Positions 1-6,792 of a stretch of 43,058 bases of DNA are shown piece after piece. The translations under genes and the position numbers were made by a program. Numbering within the stretch: the stretch's first letter is position 1; every line of letters begins with the position of its first letter. This stretch comes from a virus. The stretch lies in the IMG/VR virus record IMGVR_UViG_3300036791_001570, positions 1 through 43,058 of that record. One strand, 5' to 3'. The notes below the pieces were generated by a model. The model was not told the DNA's origin, searched no databases, and saw only the letters and a program-made list of their open reading frames with translations.

Positions 1-71
1 GGCGTATTCGTTGCAGCAGCCTTGCTGCTCGACGTAGCCTTGGACTTTGTGACAGGGACTGGATGGCTCAT
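1..71 (-). CDS. Overlapping Gly/Ser-rich small protein, partial left copy
   Basis: This is the 5' part of the 54-aa gene that is complete at 42729-42893. It starts at ATG 69-71 in a different frame inside the HiPIP-like gene and is cut by the window edge. See the complete copy for details. Confidence 0.55.
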   Translation of the reverse strand, partial: MSHPVPVTKSKATSSSKAAATNT

Positions 72-236
72 TGGGATTCCTCATGTATTCACAACTCATG
101 CAGTGCGAATCGCCTTCATCCGTATAACCCGCTTCTTCCTGCGACACTTGTTTGATCTTCCAGCGAAACGAATCCACGTCGTGATGCGGCATACCGTTCA
201 CGTACAGCCCGCAAACGCCACCGGCCAAGATCCTGC
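1..236. repeat. Terminal direct repeat, left copy
   Basis: The first 236 bases reappear as 42823-43058, with one difference: A at 109 here against G at 42931. The repeat falls inside coding sequence, and the reading frame crossing it continues correctly when the two ends are joined. This shows a circular or terminally redundant genome of about 42,822 bp. The difference is synonymous (Asp GAT/GAC) in the leftward gene, which fits population variation better than random error. Confidence 0.97.
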
Positions 237-363
237 CGGTCACTTCCACGCAGCCGCTCGACTGGGGAATAAATTTCCAGCAAGCGCCGCATCTCGCGCC
301 GCCTGCACGGCCAATGGAACGCGGCTTGAAATACAACACTGCGGCTTTGGAATCTTTTTCCAT
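1..363 (-). CDS. HiPIP-like two-module cysteine protein (continues across the circular junction)
   Basis: The frame starts at ATG 361-363, runs off the left edge, and on the circle ends at TAA 42814-42816, giving 123 aa. Two cysteine modules are visible: C25-x2-C28-x9-C38-x12-C51-xx-Y54 and C88-x2-C91-x12-C104-x12-C117-xx-Y120. The spacing and the aromatic after the last Cys resemble high-potential iron-sulfur proteins (CxxC...C...C), a fold also assigned to small phage proteins. The start follows the TGA of the upstream 65-aa gene (TGAATG), so translation is probably coupled. An Fe-S or structural-zinc role in the virion is inference. Zinc-knuckle-like binding is the main alternative. Confidence 0.8.
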   Translation of the reverse strand, partial: MEKDSKAAVLYFKPRSIGRAGGARCGACWKFIPQSSGCVEVTGRILAGGVCGLYVNGMPHHDVDSFRWKIKQVSQEEAGYTDEGDSHCMSCEYMRNPNEPSSPCHKVQGYVEQQGCCNEYA

Positions 364-561
364 TCAGTGAAACTCGTTCATAATCACCGGAATTCGCAGC
401 AGATGAGTTGCGTGGAAGTGCCACAGAATCGTCTGCAAAATCATCAGGCTTTCTTCCGGCACAATGAACACCATTTCCCATCCGCATTCGCAGCGATAAC
501 TGACCACCCCGGCATGTGCTACCGAGACAGGGTCGAAATCGTGCTGGTTCAGATCGAGCAT
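364..561 (-). CDS. Small putative zinc-binding protein, 65 aa
   Basis: The function is not recognised. The sequence has Cys-x-Cys near residues 24-26 and a later His-x-His-x2-His cluster (WHFHATH) about 20 residues on, which could form a single zinc site. Its start overlaps the TGA of the His-rich gene upstream (TGATG). Its own TGA is followed directly by the ATG of the HiPIP-like gene. It therefore sits in a translationally coupled chain downstream of terL, and similar position in other phages is occupied by small virion or tail-completion proteins. That role is inference. Confidence 0.7.
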   Translation of the reverse strand: MLDLNQHDFDPVSVAHAGVVSYRCECGWEMVFIVPEESLMILQTILWHFHATHLLRIPVIMNEFH

Positions 562-1052
562 CAGGACATAAAGCCAACGTTGCTGGTCCTACCGCCGGTA
601 TCTTCCGCGCGCTCGTCTTCGCGTGCCACTTGGTAGTCATCCTTGCCCATGTCGCCGAGGTGCCCGGTATCCTCGTGCGCGATGGCCGCGTGCGCGTGCG
701 CTTCTTCAAGATTATCGTGATCGGAATGCGCGACGTGCCCATCCTCGTGTTGCGTGGTCAGGTGATAGCGCCCATCGGGATGGCCTTCGCCACGATCATG
801 CACGGTGTGCGAAACAGCTCTGCCATGCTCGCCAACGATGCGCTTCATTTCGTCGCGACCATGCGGTTCACGACCTCCACCGGATTCCCCGCCGCGTTCA
901 CCGGGCCTTTGTGGCAAGCCCATGGCGGCAGCACCGCCGCGTTCGCCCAGCGTCTTGGATTTCTCTTTCTTTTTTCCTTTGGCCTCGTTGTAACGGTCCA
1001 CGAGTTGTCTATTGCCGGAAATCTTGCCGTCGAAACTGTCAGCTCCCCGCAT
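561..1052 (-). CDS. His-rich phage protein, 163 aa
   Basis: No enzyme motif is seen. Residues about 60-140 are rich in His, Asp, Glu and Gly, with phrases such as HTVHDRG and many HxH pairs. This composition could bind divalent metal. A comparable His-rich frame is common among small genes between terminase and portal in tailed phages, where the function is unknown. A strong ribosome site (GAAGGAGG) lies about 8 bases before ATG 1050-1052. The 5' end overlaps the preceding coiled-coil gene by 14 bases, and the 3' end overlaps the next ATG. Confidence 0.8.
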   Translation of the reverse strand: MRGADSFDGKISGNRQLVDRYNEAKGKKKEKSKTLGERGGAAAMGLPQRPGERGGESGGGREPHGRDEMKRIVGEHGRAVSHTVHDRGEGHPDGRYHLTTQHEDGHVAHSDHDNLEEAHAHAAIAHEDTGHLGDMGKDDYQVAREDERAEDTGGRTSNVGFMS

Positions 1053-1440
1053 CGGATTCCTCCTTCTCGTCTACCTTGAAACCCTGTTCCATGGCCCTCG
1101 CTTGTTCTTCTTCGCTGAGGGCCATCCACTTGCGCTTGATCTCCGAGAACGGCATGCGCGACGGTGCCAGCCCCACATGCAGTTGACTTTGCACTCCACT
1201 GAGCAGCGGCGCGGGTGGCCCTTGCTGCAACATGTTTGGTGTCGGCGCGCCAGCCGCCATCTGCGCGTACTGCTGCGCCGCTGCGCCGCCCAGCATCCCG
1301 GCATTCATCATGGAAAGTTCCAGCCGTTCCACTTTGCCGCGATAAAATTCCAGATCCGCGCGCGCCTCGCGCAGTTGCTGACGCAAAAATTCCACATCGC
1401 TTTCGAGCCTTTCAAGGTATCGCGTTGTGAGTGTCTTCAT
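1039..1440 (-). CDS. Coiled-coil phage protein, 133 aa
   Basis: The N-terminal 45 residues form a probable coiled coil (YLERLESDVEFLRQQLREAR), followed by an Ala/Pro/Met-rich linker and a Glu-rich C-terminus with a KWMALSEEEQARAM segment. The start was taken at ATG 1438-1440, which overlaps the TGA of the 41-aa gene upstream as ATGA. A longer frame from TTG 1552-1554 is rejected because it would overlap that coupled gene in another frame. The product is probably a small virion or terminase-associated protein. The function is unknown. Confidence 0.72.
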   Translation of the reverse strand: MKTLTTRYLERLESDVEFLRQQLREARADLEFYRGKVERLELSMMNAGMLGGAAAQQYAQMAAGAPTPNMLQQGPPAPLLSGVQSQLHVGLAPSRMPFSEIKRKWMALSEEEQARAMEQGFKVDEKEESDAGS

Positions 1441-1562
1441 CGGTGCCTCGGAATCAACGGTGGAATCTTTCGGTATACGCCGCACCATTGACAAGCTACG
1501 ATTTCCTTGGACGGTCCATCTTTGTCCACCACTGAAATCCAACGATGTGCGCAATCGCTCAT
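1437..1562 (-). CDS. 41-aa zinc-finger-type microprotein downstream of terL
   Basis: The frame starts at ATG 1560-1562, which overlaps the terL stop codon as ATGA. It ends at TGA 1437-1439, overlapping the ATG of the coiled-coil gene in the same way. Residues C4, H6, C24 and C27 form a plausible CxH...CxxC metal site. Double ATGA coupling and the metal-site pattern support a real gene despite its size. The role is unknown. Confidence 0.65.
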   Translation of the reverse strand: MSDCAHRWISVVDKDGPSKEIVACQWCGVYRKIPPLIPRHR

Positions 1563-3040
1563 CGGTGCCGCCTCAGCGTGAAAGCAATATCCGCTCCCGG
1601 CTTGATGGCCGCGAGCCGCAAATACTCCATGTACTTCTGCGTGGGATCTTCGATCTTCTGAATTCTGCGTTGCATTTCCACTTCGCGCGGGATGCGTTGC
1701 TCGGTGGCATAGCTCATCACGCCATATCTGAAACTTTCACAGACATCCAAGAACAGTTCGTTGCCCTTGGCCTGCGCGTCTTCGATGTTCTGCTCGTCGC
1801 GCATTAGCTCCGGTATGGACTCGATCACATCAGGGCAATTATCCAACACGGCGATTCCGTCTGTATCAAATAGCGTGTAACACAAACGCCAACCGTCGAC
1901 GCGCCGATTGTTTGCGCGGTCTGGACGGGGCAGATCATAACGCACAAAGACATCACCCATCTTGTCTGCGATGGAATGGTGCTGGTCGATGTGAGCAAAA
2001 CGATCAGGCGAAAGGTAGATTGCTCCAATGTGGTCCGCTTTGTCTCCGGTGTGGTTGGCTGACGCAATTTTTTCTGCCACCAGTTCTTCGTTCGTGTGCC
2101 GCAGAACCAGTTGCCGGTAGACTAACAGAATCGAGCGGCCCTGCTCTTCGTCCAGCTCCGTCTTCACGCGCACGCGCGTCCACCACAGCACTACGGTGGC
2201 GTGCTCAAATCCCCAGTCAATCGAGATCCAGCGCGGTTGCCACGGCTCGAAAATCACTTGCGAGAATTTCTTGACGTGCCGCTCGGGATCGAAATTCTGG
2301 AAGAATCTTCCGGCCAGTATTTGCCAGCTGCCGGGAATCCACGCCTGCCGCAGAATGGGATCGACAATGGAATTCAGCGAAGCAATGTAGTTCGCATCGT
2401 TCGCGTACACATAGTTGTCTTCAAACGTGGAATGCACCGCTTCGTATTCCCCGGGCTCGTAGTTCACTTTCATCTCGCCCACGGGATTCTTGGTGATCCA
2501 CAACGCTTTCACCCAGCCCGAGCCAATGCCATTGGGATTCGTCACTGCGCCCATGCGCGGCCTGACGGCATACTGCTTGCCGTCCAGCTCGTAGCTCTTG
2601 ATCGGACAACGGTTCGAGCCCTTCAGGAAGTCCCATTGCCGGTAGGTGAACTGCGTCAGTTCTTCCCAGCCGATGAAAAGAAATTCTGCGCCTTGATACT
2701 GCAGCAGGTCCGCATCGGTCTTGATGTGTCCAAAGAATAAATTGCTGCCGTTCGCGAATTTCACGACGTGACGCGAGGCGTTGTAGGTCAGGTACAAACG
2801 CTGCGGCACTTGCTTTAAGAACAGATCCTCGATGCCGCCCTTCTCCATGGCCGTGAGCGTTCTGCGCACCAGCAAACAGTTTGCGCCCGGGACGGCATTG
2901 CACTGCAGGATGGCTTCCCACATCAGCGCGGTAGTTTTGCCGCCGCCGCGACCGCCCTCGGCCAACGGATAGCGCGCAGGCGAATTGTGGAACAGCGCCT
3001 GCTTGGGCTGCGGCGTGTAGGCATCGGCAATGCGAATCAT
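1559..3040 (-). CDS. terL: Terminase large subunit (TerL)
   Basis: The protein has 493 aa, the usual TerL length. It powers DNA translocation into the procapsid and cuts the concatemer. Walker A is GGRGGGKT at residues 29-36, and Walker B is FLFIGWEE at 120-127 with the catalytic Glu pair. A coupling motif TNPNG lies at 167-171. The C-terminal RNase H-like nuclease begins with IDWG, D275 being the first metal ligand, and has a later acidic cluster DVCESFRYG. The start overlaps the stop of the TerS-like gene by ATGA. No homing endonuclease or intein interrupts it. The packaging mode cannot be read from sequence alone. Confidence 0.97.
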   Translation of the reverse strand: MIRIADAYTPQPKQALFHNSPARYPLAEGGRGGGKTTALMWEAILQCNAVPGANCLLVRRTLTAMEKGGIEDLFLKQVPQRLYLTYNASRHVVKFANGSNLFFGHIKTDADLLQYQGAEFLFIGWEELTQFTYRQWDFLKGSNRCPIKSYELDGKQYAVRPRMGAVTNPNGIGSGWVKALWITKNPVGEMKVNYEPGEYEAVHSTFEDNYVYANDANYIASLNSIVDPILRQAWIPGSWQILAGRFFQNFDPERHVKKFSQVIFEPWQPRWISIDWGFEHATVVLWWTRVRVKTELDEEQGRSILLVYRQLVLRHTNEELVAEKIASANHTGDKADHIGAIYLSPDRFAHIDQHHSIADKMGDVFVRYDLPRPDRANNRRVDGWRLCYTLFDTDGIAVLDNCPDVIESIPELMRDEQNIEDAQAKGNELFLDVCESFRYGVMSYATEQRIPREVEMQRRIQKIEDPTQKYMEYLRLAAIKPGADIAFTLRRHR

Positions 3041-3348
3041 TGCACGAGCGGAACGTGGCGCATCGGAAAGCCGCTCAGGTCAACCTGATTCATCAGCGCG
3101 ACTTCCTCGTCGTTCAGCGGACCCGGCCTGCCGAAACGATACTGCAGCGCCAGCTCAAACGTACGGTAGGCAATGAACGGGTTGCGGTGATGCAGATGTT
3201 TGTTCCACAGTTTTTCCAGCTGCGGTTCCGGCAGCATGCGGTCGAGCAGCATCTTCAAACTGTAGAACGCTTTGTTGGGTTGGCCCTTCACGCGGCCACC
3301 GTAGCGTGGGTGGCCTTTCGGAAAAACGGAATGCGGTAGTTTTCTCAT
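3037..3348 (-). CDS. Probable small terminase-like protein (DUF5681-like N-terminus), 103 aa
   Basis: The gene lies directly upstream of terL and its TGA overlaps the terL ATG. The N-terminus holds a basic Gly-rich motif (RYGGRVKGQPNKA) typical of DUF5681-type proteins that often precede terL. The rest is helical and basic. ATG 3346-3348 was preferred over ATG 3370-3372 because a purine-rich ribosome site (AAGAAGAGAA) precedes it and the upstream 35-aa gene ends there as ATGA. A DNA-recognition role in packaging is inferred from position and basic character. No helix-turn-helix was proven. Confidence 0.7.
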   Translation of the reverse strand: MRKLPHSVFPKGHPRYGGRVKGQPNKAFYSLKMLLDRMLPEPQLEKLWNKHLHHRNPFIAYRTFELALQYRFGRPGPLNDEEVALMNQVDLSGFPMRHVPLVQ

Positions 3349-3452
3349 GCGATTCTCTTCTTGTCTTTGCATTCACACTGTCGGCAGTGCGGATGCGCGA
3401 GGCCTTGCGTACAGCCGCCGCACTGCTTGCACCGTCCGCAAACGTCGTTCAT
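3345..3452 (-). CDS. 35-aa cysteine-rich microprotein
   Basis: The frame runs from ATG 3450-3452 to TGA 3345-3347. It overlaps the upstream gene and the TerS-like gene by ATGA at both ends. Seven cysteines occur in 35 residues: C5, C8, C11, C14, C23, C26 and C28, in CxxCxxCxxC and CxxCxC runs. This suggests a zinc or Fe-S cluster site. The function is unknown. The coupling and composition are what make it credible. Confidence 0.62.
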   Translation of the reverse strand: MNDVCGRCKQCGGCTQGLAHPHCRQCECKDKKRIA

Positions 3453-4123
3453 TTGCTGGCACTCTGGTAGATCTTCGCAATCATGGTCCCGCCGCCGGTG
3501 TTGATGGTCGTGTTCAGTCTAACGAAACGCGAGAGTTCCGGCACCGTGCCAATCGTCGTCGCCCCGCCAACCGTAGTGACTGCGGTGCCCACGATGGCGT
3601 ACTCCGCATCGTTGTCGTTGATGGCCGCTTCCAGTTGAATGCTGAGCGTTGCCGGATTCGTGGGGCAGGAATAACTCCACGTCACTCCGTAGCCTGCAGT
3701 GGGATCGAGCGCGAACTGCTGCAGCTTCGCGACGGCAATGTTCTCGGCGACTTCCGCGACATCGACCGTGACTTGCCCGCCGTCTGGCGTGGTCGCAAGG
3801 TTGCCGGTCGTCGCCGCATACGTGAGCGTGCCCACGCCACTCGCATTCAGCGAAACACCCGTAAGCGCCACGCGCGTCACGTTGACCGGCGCGCCGCCCG
3901 CAACGGTGCCCATGACCGTGATGAGATTGCCCACGATGGGCGCTTGACCTTCGGTTTGTTTTACGCCGAGCGTTACGACGTTTGCGGCCACCGCTACTGA
4001 GGTGACGAAAAACTTTCCCGGCGATTGTCCGTAGGCGAACGAGCCCGCGCAGTAGCACGGCAGACCGGCAGTGAATCCGCGTCGCGGCTGCAGGTTGGGC
4101 GGCAGGGTCATAAACGGCGGCAT
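3449..4123 (-). CDS. Beta-rich probable virion protein, 224 aa
   Basis: The sequence is rich in Val, Thr, Gly and Ala, with repeated strand-like stretches and few charged residues, as in phage decoration or tail-associated beta-sandwich proteins. No named domain was recognised. GAGGAGG lies 6 bases before ATG 4121-4123. It is followed by an ATGA overlap to the 35-aa Cys-rich gene. Its neighbour upstream is another beta-rich protein, so both are probably minor structural proteins. The exact role is unknown. Confidence 0.75.
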   Translation of the reverse strand: MPPFMTLPPNLQPRRGFTAGLPCYCAGSFAYGQSPGKFFVTSVAVAANVVTLGVKQTEGQAPIVGNLITVMGTVAGGAPVNVTRVALTGVSLNASGVGTLTYAATTGNLATTPDGGQVTVDVAEVAENIAVAKLQQFALDPTAGYGVTWSYSCPTNPATLSIQLEAAINDNDAEYAIVGTAVTTVGGATTIGTVPELSRFVRLNTTINTGGGTMIAKIYQSASK

Positions 4124-4133
4124 GTGCGCCTCC

Positions 4134-4661
4134 TCAGGTGGTGGGCTCAGTGGTGAAGTACGTGGTGACGTGCATGGTGCCGGTGCCCGCCGCCAGCGTG
4201 TTGGTGATCTTCGTCAACTGCAGCGGCGCATTGTCTTCCGTGGGCGGATTCGCAGCCGTGCCGGTGATGCCGGTGCCAGCCGCAGCCGCATAGAAGTCCA
4301 CGACCTGAATCCTGCGATTGGGCGAAACGGTCACGAGCACGATAGCGTTGCTGGCGAGCGCGACAGCCTGCGAGCCTAGCGTGAGTGAAATCGCGCCGCC
4401 CACATCGGTGTAAGCCACACCGCCGCCGATGAAACGCAGCACGACCTTTTCCGGCTTAAGGAAAAAGCCCACACCCGGGGCGCTCACGAGCGTAATAGGC
4501 GTTGCAAGAATCGCGAGCAATTGCGCCGAGGTGATAAAGACATCGGCGAACTGCAGCCCGGTGCAAGGCTGCGGTCCTACCGCGAAGCTTGGGCCCAGTT
4601 GCGTGCCAATGAAGGCGTTGCCAGTCTGCGGAGTTGCGGGAGGTGCAAACGGAGGTGCCAT
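4134..4661 (-). CDS. Beta-rich virion protein sharing a domain with the tail fibre, 175 aa
   Basis: Residues from about 44 to the end closely match the C-terminal 125 residues of the 449-aa tail protein at 31689-33038. Shared blocks include (A/S)AQ(L/I)LA(I/L), TPITLV(S/A)APGVGF, ALASNAI and VTV(S/T)PNRRIQ, in the same order. The domain is thus used twice in this genome, once free and once on a fibre. A strong ribosome site (GGAG) precedes ATG 4659-4661. It is probably a virion surface or capsid-decoration protein. The role is inferred from composition and the shared domain. Confidence 0.8.
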   Translation of the reverse strand: MAPPFAPPATPQTGNAFIGTQLGPSFAVGPQPCTGLQFADVFITSAQLLAILATPITLVSAPGVGFFLKPEKVVLRFIGGGVAYTDVGGAISLTLGSQAVALASNAIVLVTVSPNRRIQVVDFYAAAAGTGITGTAANPPTEDNAPLQLTKITNTLAAGTGTMHVTTYFTTEPTT

Positions 4662-4673
4662 TTCTTTTTTCTC

Positions 4674-4895
4674 CTATTTCGTGATGAGTTGAAGAACCAA
4701 ATACTTGTCTGACAAACGCGGCATCCAGATCTGCGAGGTGCGCGCGTACAGTTTCGCGCTCGTGAAGTGCCGCCTGCGCCCGGTGCCTCGCGCACGCACG
4801 TTGAGGTCGCGACCGTGCAAACGCAGTGCAGCCTCGATGGCTATAGTGCCGATACGGAATCCGTAAGCGTTATAAAGCGGGAGCGAGCACACCAC
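4674..4895 (-). CDS. Basic hypothetical protein, 73 aa
   Basis: The protein is unrecognised and basic (RARGTGRRRHF). The start is uncertain: GTG 4893-4895 or the preceding GTG, with no clear ribosome site. The same frame continues upstream through TAA (4917-4919) into another protein-like stretch and then TGA (5052-5054). This may therefore be the 3' part of one interrupted gene rather than an independent gene. Confidence 0.5.
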   Translation of the reverse strand: MVCSLPLYNAYGFRIGTIAIEAALRLHGRDLNVRARGTGRRRHFTSAKLYARTSQIWMPRLSDKYLVLQLITK

Positions 4896-4916
4896 GAGTG
4901 TCCAATCGTTCCCCAG

Positions 4917-5072
4917 TTAACGCACTGGGTTCCCCGTGGGGTTGCGCCTGATGACTTCCTGAAGAACTGCTACACCGGCTGGCGGTGCGTAAGCTGCACC
5001 AGCTTGCAGTGCCCTGATGGTCTGCGAGGTTACGCTGAAGGGAAATCTTTTTCAACCACCGATACTTTCCAT
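4917..5072 (-). pseudogene. Small frame with in-frame TGA (broken or misread gene)
   Basis: ATG 5070-5072 overlaps the TGA of the 69-aa gene (TGATG), the coupling used elsewhere in this genome. After six codons (MESIGG) an in-frame TGA occurs at 5052-5054. The frame then reads as clean protein for 43 residues (for example TIRALQAGAAYAPPAGVAVL) to TAA 4917-4919. No good start codon follows the TGA. This looks like a Trp codon turned to stop, a sequencing error, or a decayed gene. Recoding of TGA is unlikely because TGA ends many genes here. Confidence 0.45.
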
Positions 5073-5281
5073 CAGTTGATCATCCGCTTTTTCCATGGCG
5101 GCGCTAGGCATTTGCAGTAGCCAAACGGCGCGCCGCACGTCCAGCACTCGCAGATGTGAATACGCTTCCGCACTTCGGCGCAGTAGTCGCAGCGGCGGTC
5201 GTCCAGCTCGATCCAGTCATTCGGATCTTTGCAATCCGCCAATCGTTCGATGTTCGCGAGCACTTCACTTAAGTCTTTCAT
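5072..5281 (-). CDS. Cys-rich zinc-binding-type protein, 69 aa
   Basis: Several Cys pairs are visible after residue 30: CDYC, CECWTC and YCKC, with a nearby His. This suggests two zinc knuckles or one treble-clef-like fold. The N-terminal 30 residues are acidic and helical. AGGGGC precedes ATG 5279-5281. It belongs to the set of small metal-binding proteins scattered through the leftward array. The function is unknown. Confidence 0.72.
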   Translation of the reverse strand: MKDLSEVLANIERLADCKDPNDWIELDDRRCDYCAEVRKRIHICECWTCGAPFGYCKCLAPPWKKRMIN

Positions 5282-5355
5282 AGTAGAATGCCCCTGCTGC
5301 GGCTAGGCTTTCGCGGGCCGAAAAACACGCACTCCGAGCGTGTCTGCCGCATTTT

Positions 5356-5661
5356 TTATTCCTTGCGCTTGACGAACGTCAGCCATTCCCCGGTCACCGG
5401 ATCGCGCTCGTGACTGATTTCGTAATCGTTGGTGGCCACCAGTTTGCCAAGCAACTTTTCGTTCAGCGCTTTGCTGGGACTTTCATACCGCTCAGGAAGA
5501 ATAATCTTGCCCGCCTCGAGGCATTCAGGACACACCAACGCAGCGCGCACGACGGCGTCCTCTGGAACTTCACTGGAAACGGATTTGCCGCAGAAGGTGC
5601 AGTACAGTCGCATGAGAGTTGCGGGCCGAGATGCGCCCCAGATCTTTCGACCCTCTAGCAT
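5356..5661 (-). CDS. Zinc-ribbon protein, 85-101 aa
   Basis: A CTFC pair and a CPEC pair about 24 residues apart form a typical zinc ribbon at the start of the folded part. The C-terminus has a YEISHERDPVTGEW segment. Two starts are possible: ATG 5659-5661 with AGGG upstream, or ATG 5611-5613 (MRLYCTFC), which begins right at the ribbon and gives 85 aa. I could not decide between them. The role is unknown. It lies between structural and nuclease genes. Confidence 0.72.
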   Translation of the reverse strand: MLEGRKIWGASRPATLMRLYCTFCGKSVSSEVPEDAVVRAALVCPECLEAGKIILPERYESPSKALNEKLLGKLVATNDYEISHERDPVTGEWLTFVKRKE

Positions 5662-5706
5662 CCCGGCCCTGTGCGTCTCTGTAAACGCAAACGCGAGTGT
5701 ACTACT

Positions 5707-6033
5707 TTACTTTTTCTTATGCACCGCCACGGTCGTGCCGTAGGTGATCAGCATCGACGCGGGCGCAGTCACCTGCACGTTCAGCGTGTCGGTCTGCTGC
5801 ACTTCGCCTGCGGCATTGCTGGCCGAGTAGGTAACGTCCGCGCTCGATCCCGGCGTGTTGGCCGTGAAGGGAATGGTCGCGGGTGTGGTGGGATCGGGAG
5901 TGCCGATTTGAATCACCGTGGAATCGGTGGAGACTGCCGTGATGGTGCAGCTCCCCGTGATGTCCGCGCCGTTCGCATCGAGCACTTGCACCGTTGCGCT
6001 GTTTGCTCCAGTTGGGACTGTCAGAACGCTCAT
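5707..6033 (-). CDS. Ig-like beta-sandwich protein, 108 aa
   Basis: The alternating strand pattern, with VQVLDANGADITG, a single Cys and DVTYSASNAAGE, resembles bacterial Ig-like (BIG2-type) domains that decorate phage capsids and tails. A Lys-rich C-terminal tail (HKKK) follows. The start overlaps the stop of the 94-aa coiled-coil gene (ATGA). It is probably a virion surface protein. A Big2-type fold is inference from pattern. Confidence 0.7.
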   Translation of the reverse strand: MSVLTVPTGANSATVQVLDANGADITGSCTITAVSTDSTVIQIGTPDPTTPATIPFTANTPGSSADVTYSASNAAGEVQQTDTLNVQVTAPASMLITYGTTVAVHKKK

Positions 6034-6314
6034 TGATTAGCTCCTTTGAGAAGTTTGTTGTATTTAATTCGCAGCGCTGCTGGCGCAGTTTCGCTGCCCA
6101 ACAAAAGCTCGATGCGATGCGAAGATTCCAAGATGTGCCGCTCGACGGTGAGCGACTGCTTGCCAGTTTTCTCGATGACCAGCAACGTGCTGTTCGCGGC
6201 TTGCGCATTCTGCAACGCTTCTTGCGCCACCGCAAGCTGCTCGCGCGCGACGGCAATTAATTCCTCCAGCAGATGCGGAATGGATTCCTGCGGTTCAGGT
6301 TTGTGTTTTGCCAT
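6030..6314 (-). CDS. Helical coiled-coil protein, 94 aa
   Basis: The sequence is almost wholly helical, with heptad-like Leu/Ala spacing (LLEELIAVAREQLAVAQEAL). No catalytic motif is seen. It starts at ATG 6312-6314, without a clear ribosome site but inside a nested palindrome (6316-6340 upstream). It ends with an ATGA overlap into the Ig-like gene. The function is unknown. Confidence 0.7.
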   Translation of the reverse strand: MAKHKPEPQESIPHLLEELIAVAREQLAVAQEALQNAQAANSTLLVIEKTGKQSLTVERHILESSHRIELLLGSETAPAALRIKYNKLLKGANQ

Positions 6315-6315
6315 G

Positions 6316-6340
6316 ATCGGCGAGTGTACACCCAGCCGAT
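6316..6340. other. Nested inverted repeat before the coiled-coil gene
   Basis: The arms ATCGGC and GCCGAT enclose an 8-bp palindrome GTGTACAC (6324-6331). The element ends two bases before the ATG of the gene at 6030-6314, where a ribosome site would be expected. It may be an operator or a structure controlling initiation. The function is inferred only from position and symmetry. Confidence 0.45.
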
Positions 6341-6348
6341 ATTTCTTT

Positions 6349-6792
6349 TCAGTGAAAAGTTTGCAGGTATTTGAAACGGCCGTAGCTGATCAGGTACACC
6401 AGATCCGGCTTTTCGTCGCGCGTCCTGCTCCGCTGCCAGTGCGAGGGAAACGACGGCAGCATGCCGATTAGATTCAGCCAGCCGATGCCTGCGTCCGGCC
6501 ATTCGACAATCAGCAGCGCAGGCTTGCCCGCACGCTGGGCGCGCACACATAGCCGGTCCAGCTTGGCCTTGTCGATGGTGAGCCCGGGCGGATATTTCGC
6601 TTGCGGATCGCGCCTGCACTTCACCTCGGCCAGCGCGCGCCATTCGCGGTTGCGGTAGAAACGCAGGTCGTAATCGTCATCTACTTTCTGCCAGTGGACA
6701 CCGAAGCGCCGCGCGAAGATATCCGCAATGCGCACTTCGTTTTCCAAGTGTGTGCCGTTCTCCCACGTAACGTGTTCGTCTGGGAAGTTCAT
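6349..6792 (-). CDS. PD-(D/E)XK nuclease-like protein, 147 aa
   Basis: The fold signature is visible: an N-terminal helix with Glu (E17/E19), D42 in DYDLRF on a strand, and E56-x-K58 in LAEVKCR on the next strand, followed by a helix and hydrophobic strand (PALLIVEW). This is the usual arrangement of PD-(D/E)XK endonucleases, including phage resolvases and VSR-like enzymes. The gene follows an exported protein by ATGA overlap. The likely substrate is DNA (branched, packaging-related or host). The exact role is unknown. Confidence 0.72.
   Translation of the reverse strand: MNFPDEHVTWENGTHLENEVRIADIFARRFGVHWQKVDDDYDLRFYRNREWRALAEVKCRRDPQAKYPPGLTIDKAKLDRLCVRAQRAGKPALLIVEWPDAGIGWLNLIGMLPSFPSHWQRSRTRDEKPDLVYLISYGRFKYLQTFH

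Noticed and set aside
4870-5055. 61-codon Ser/His-rich frame
   Set aside because: A second frame across the same bases reads more like protein and connects by TGATG to the gene upstream.
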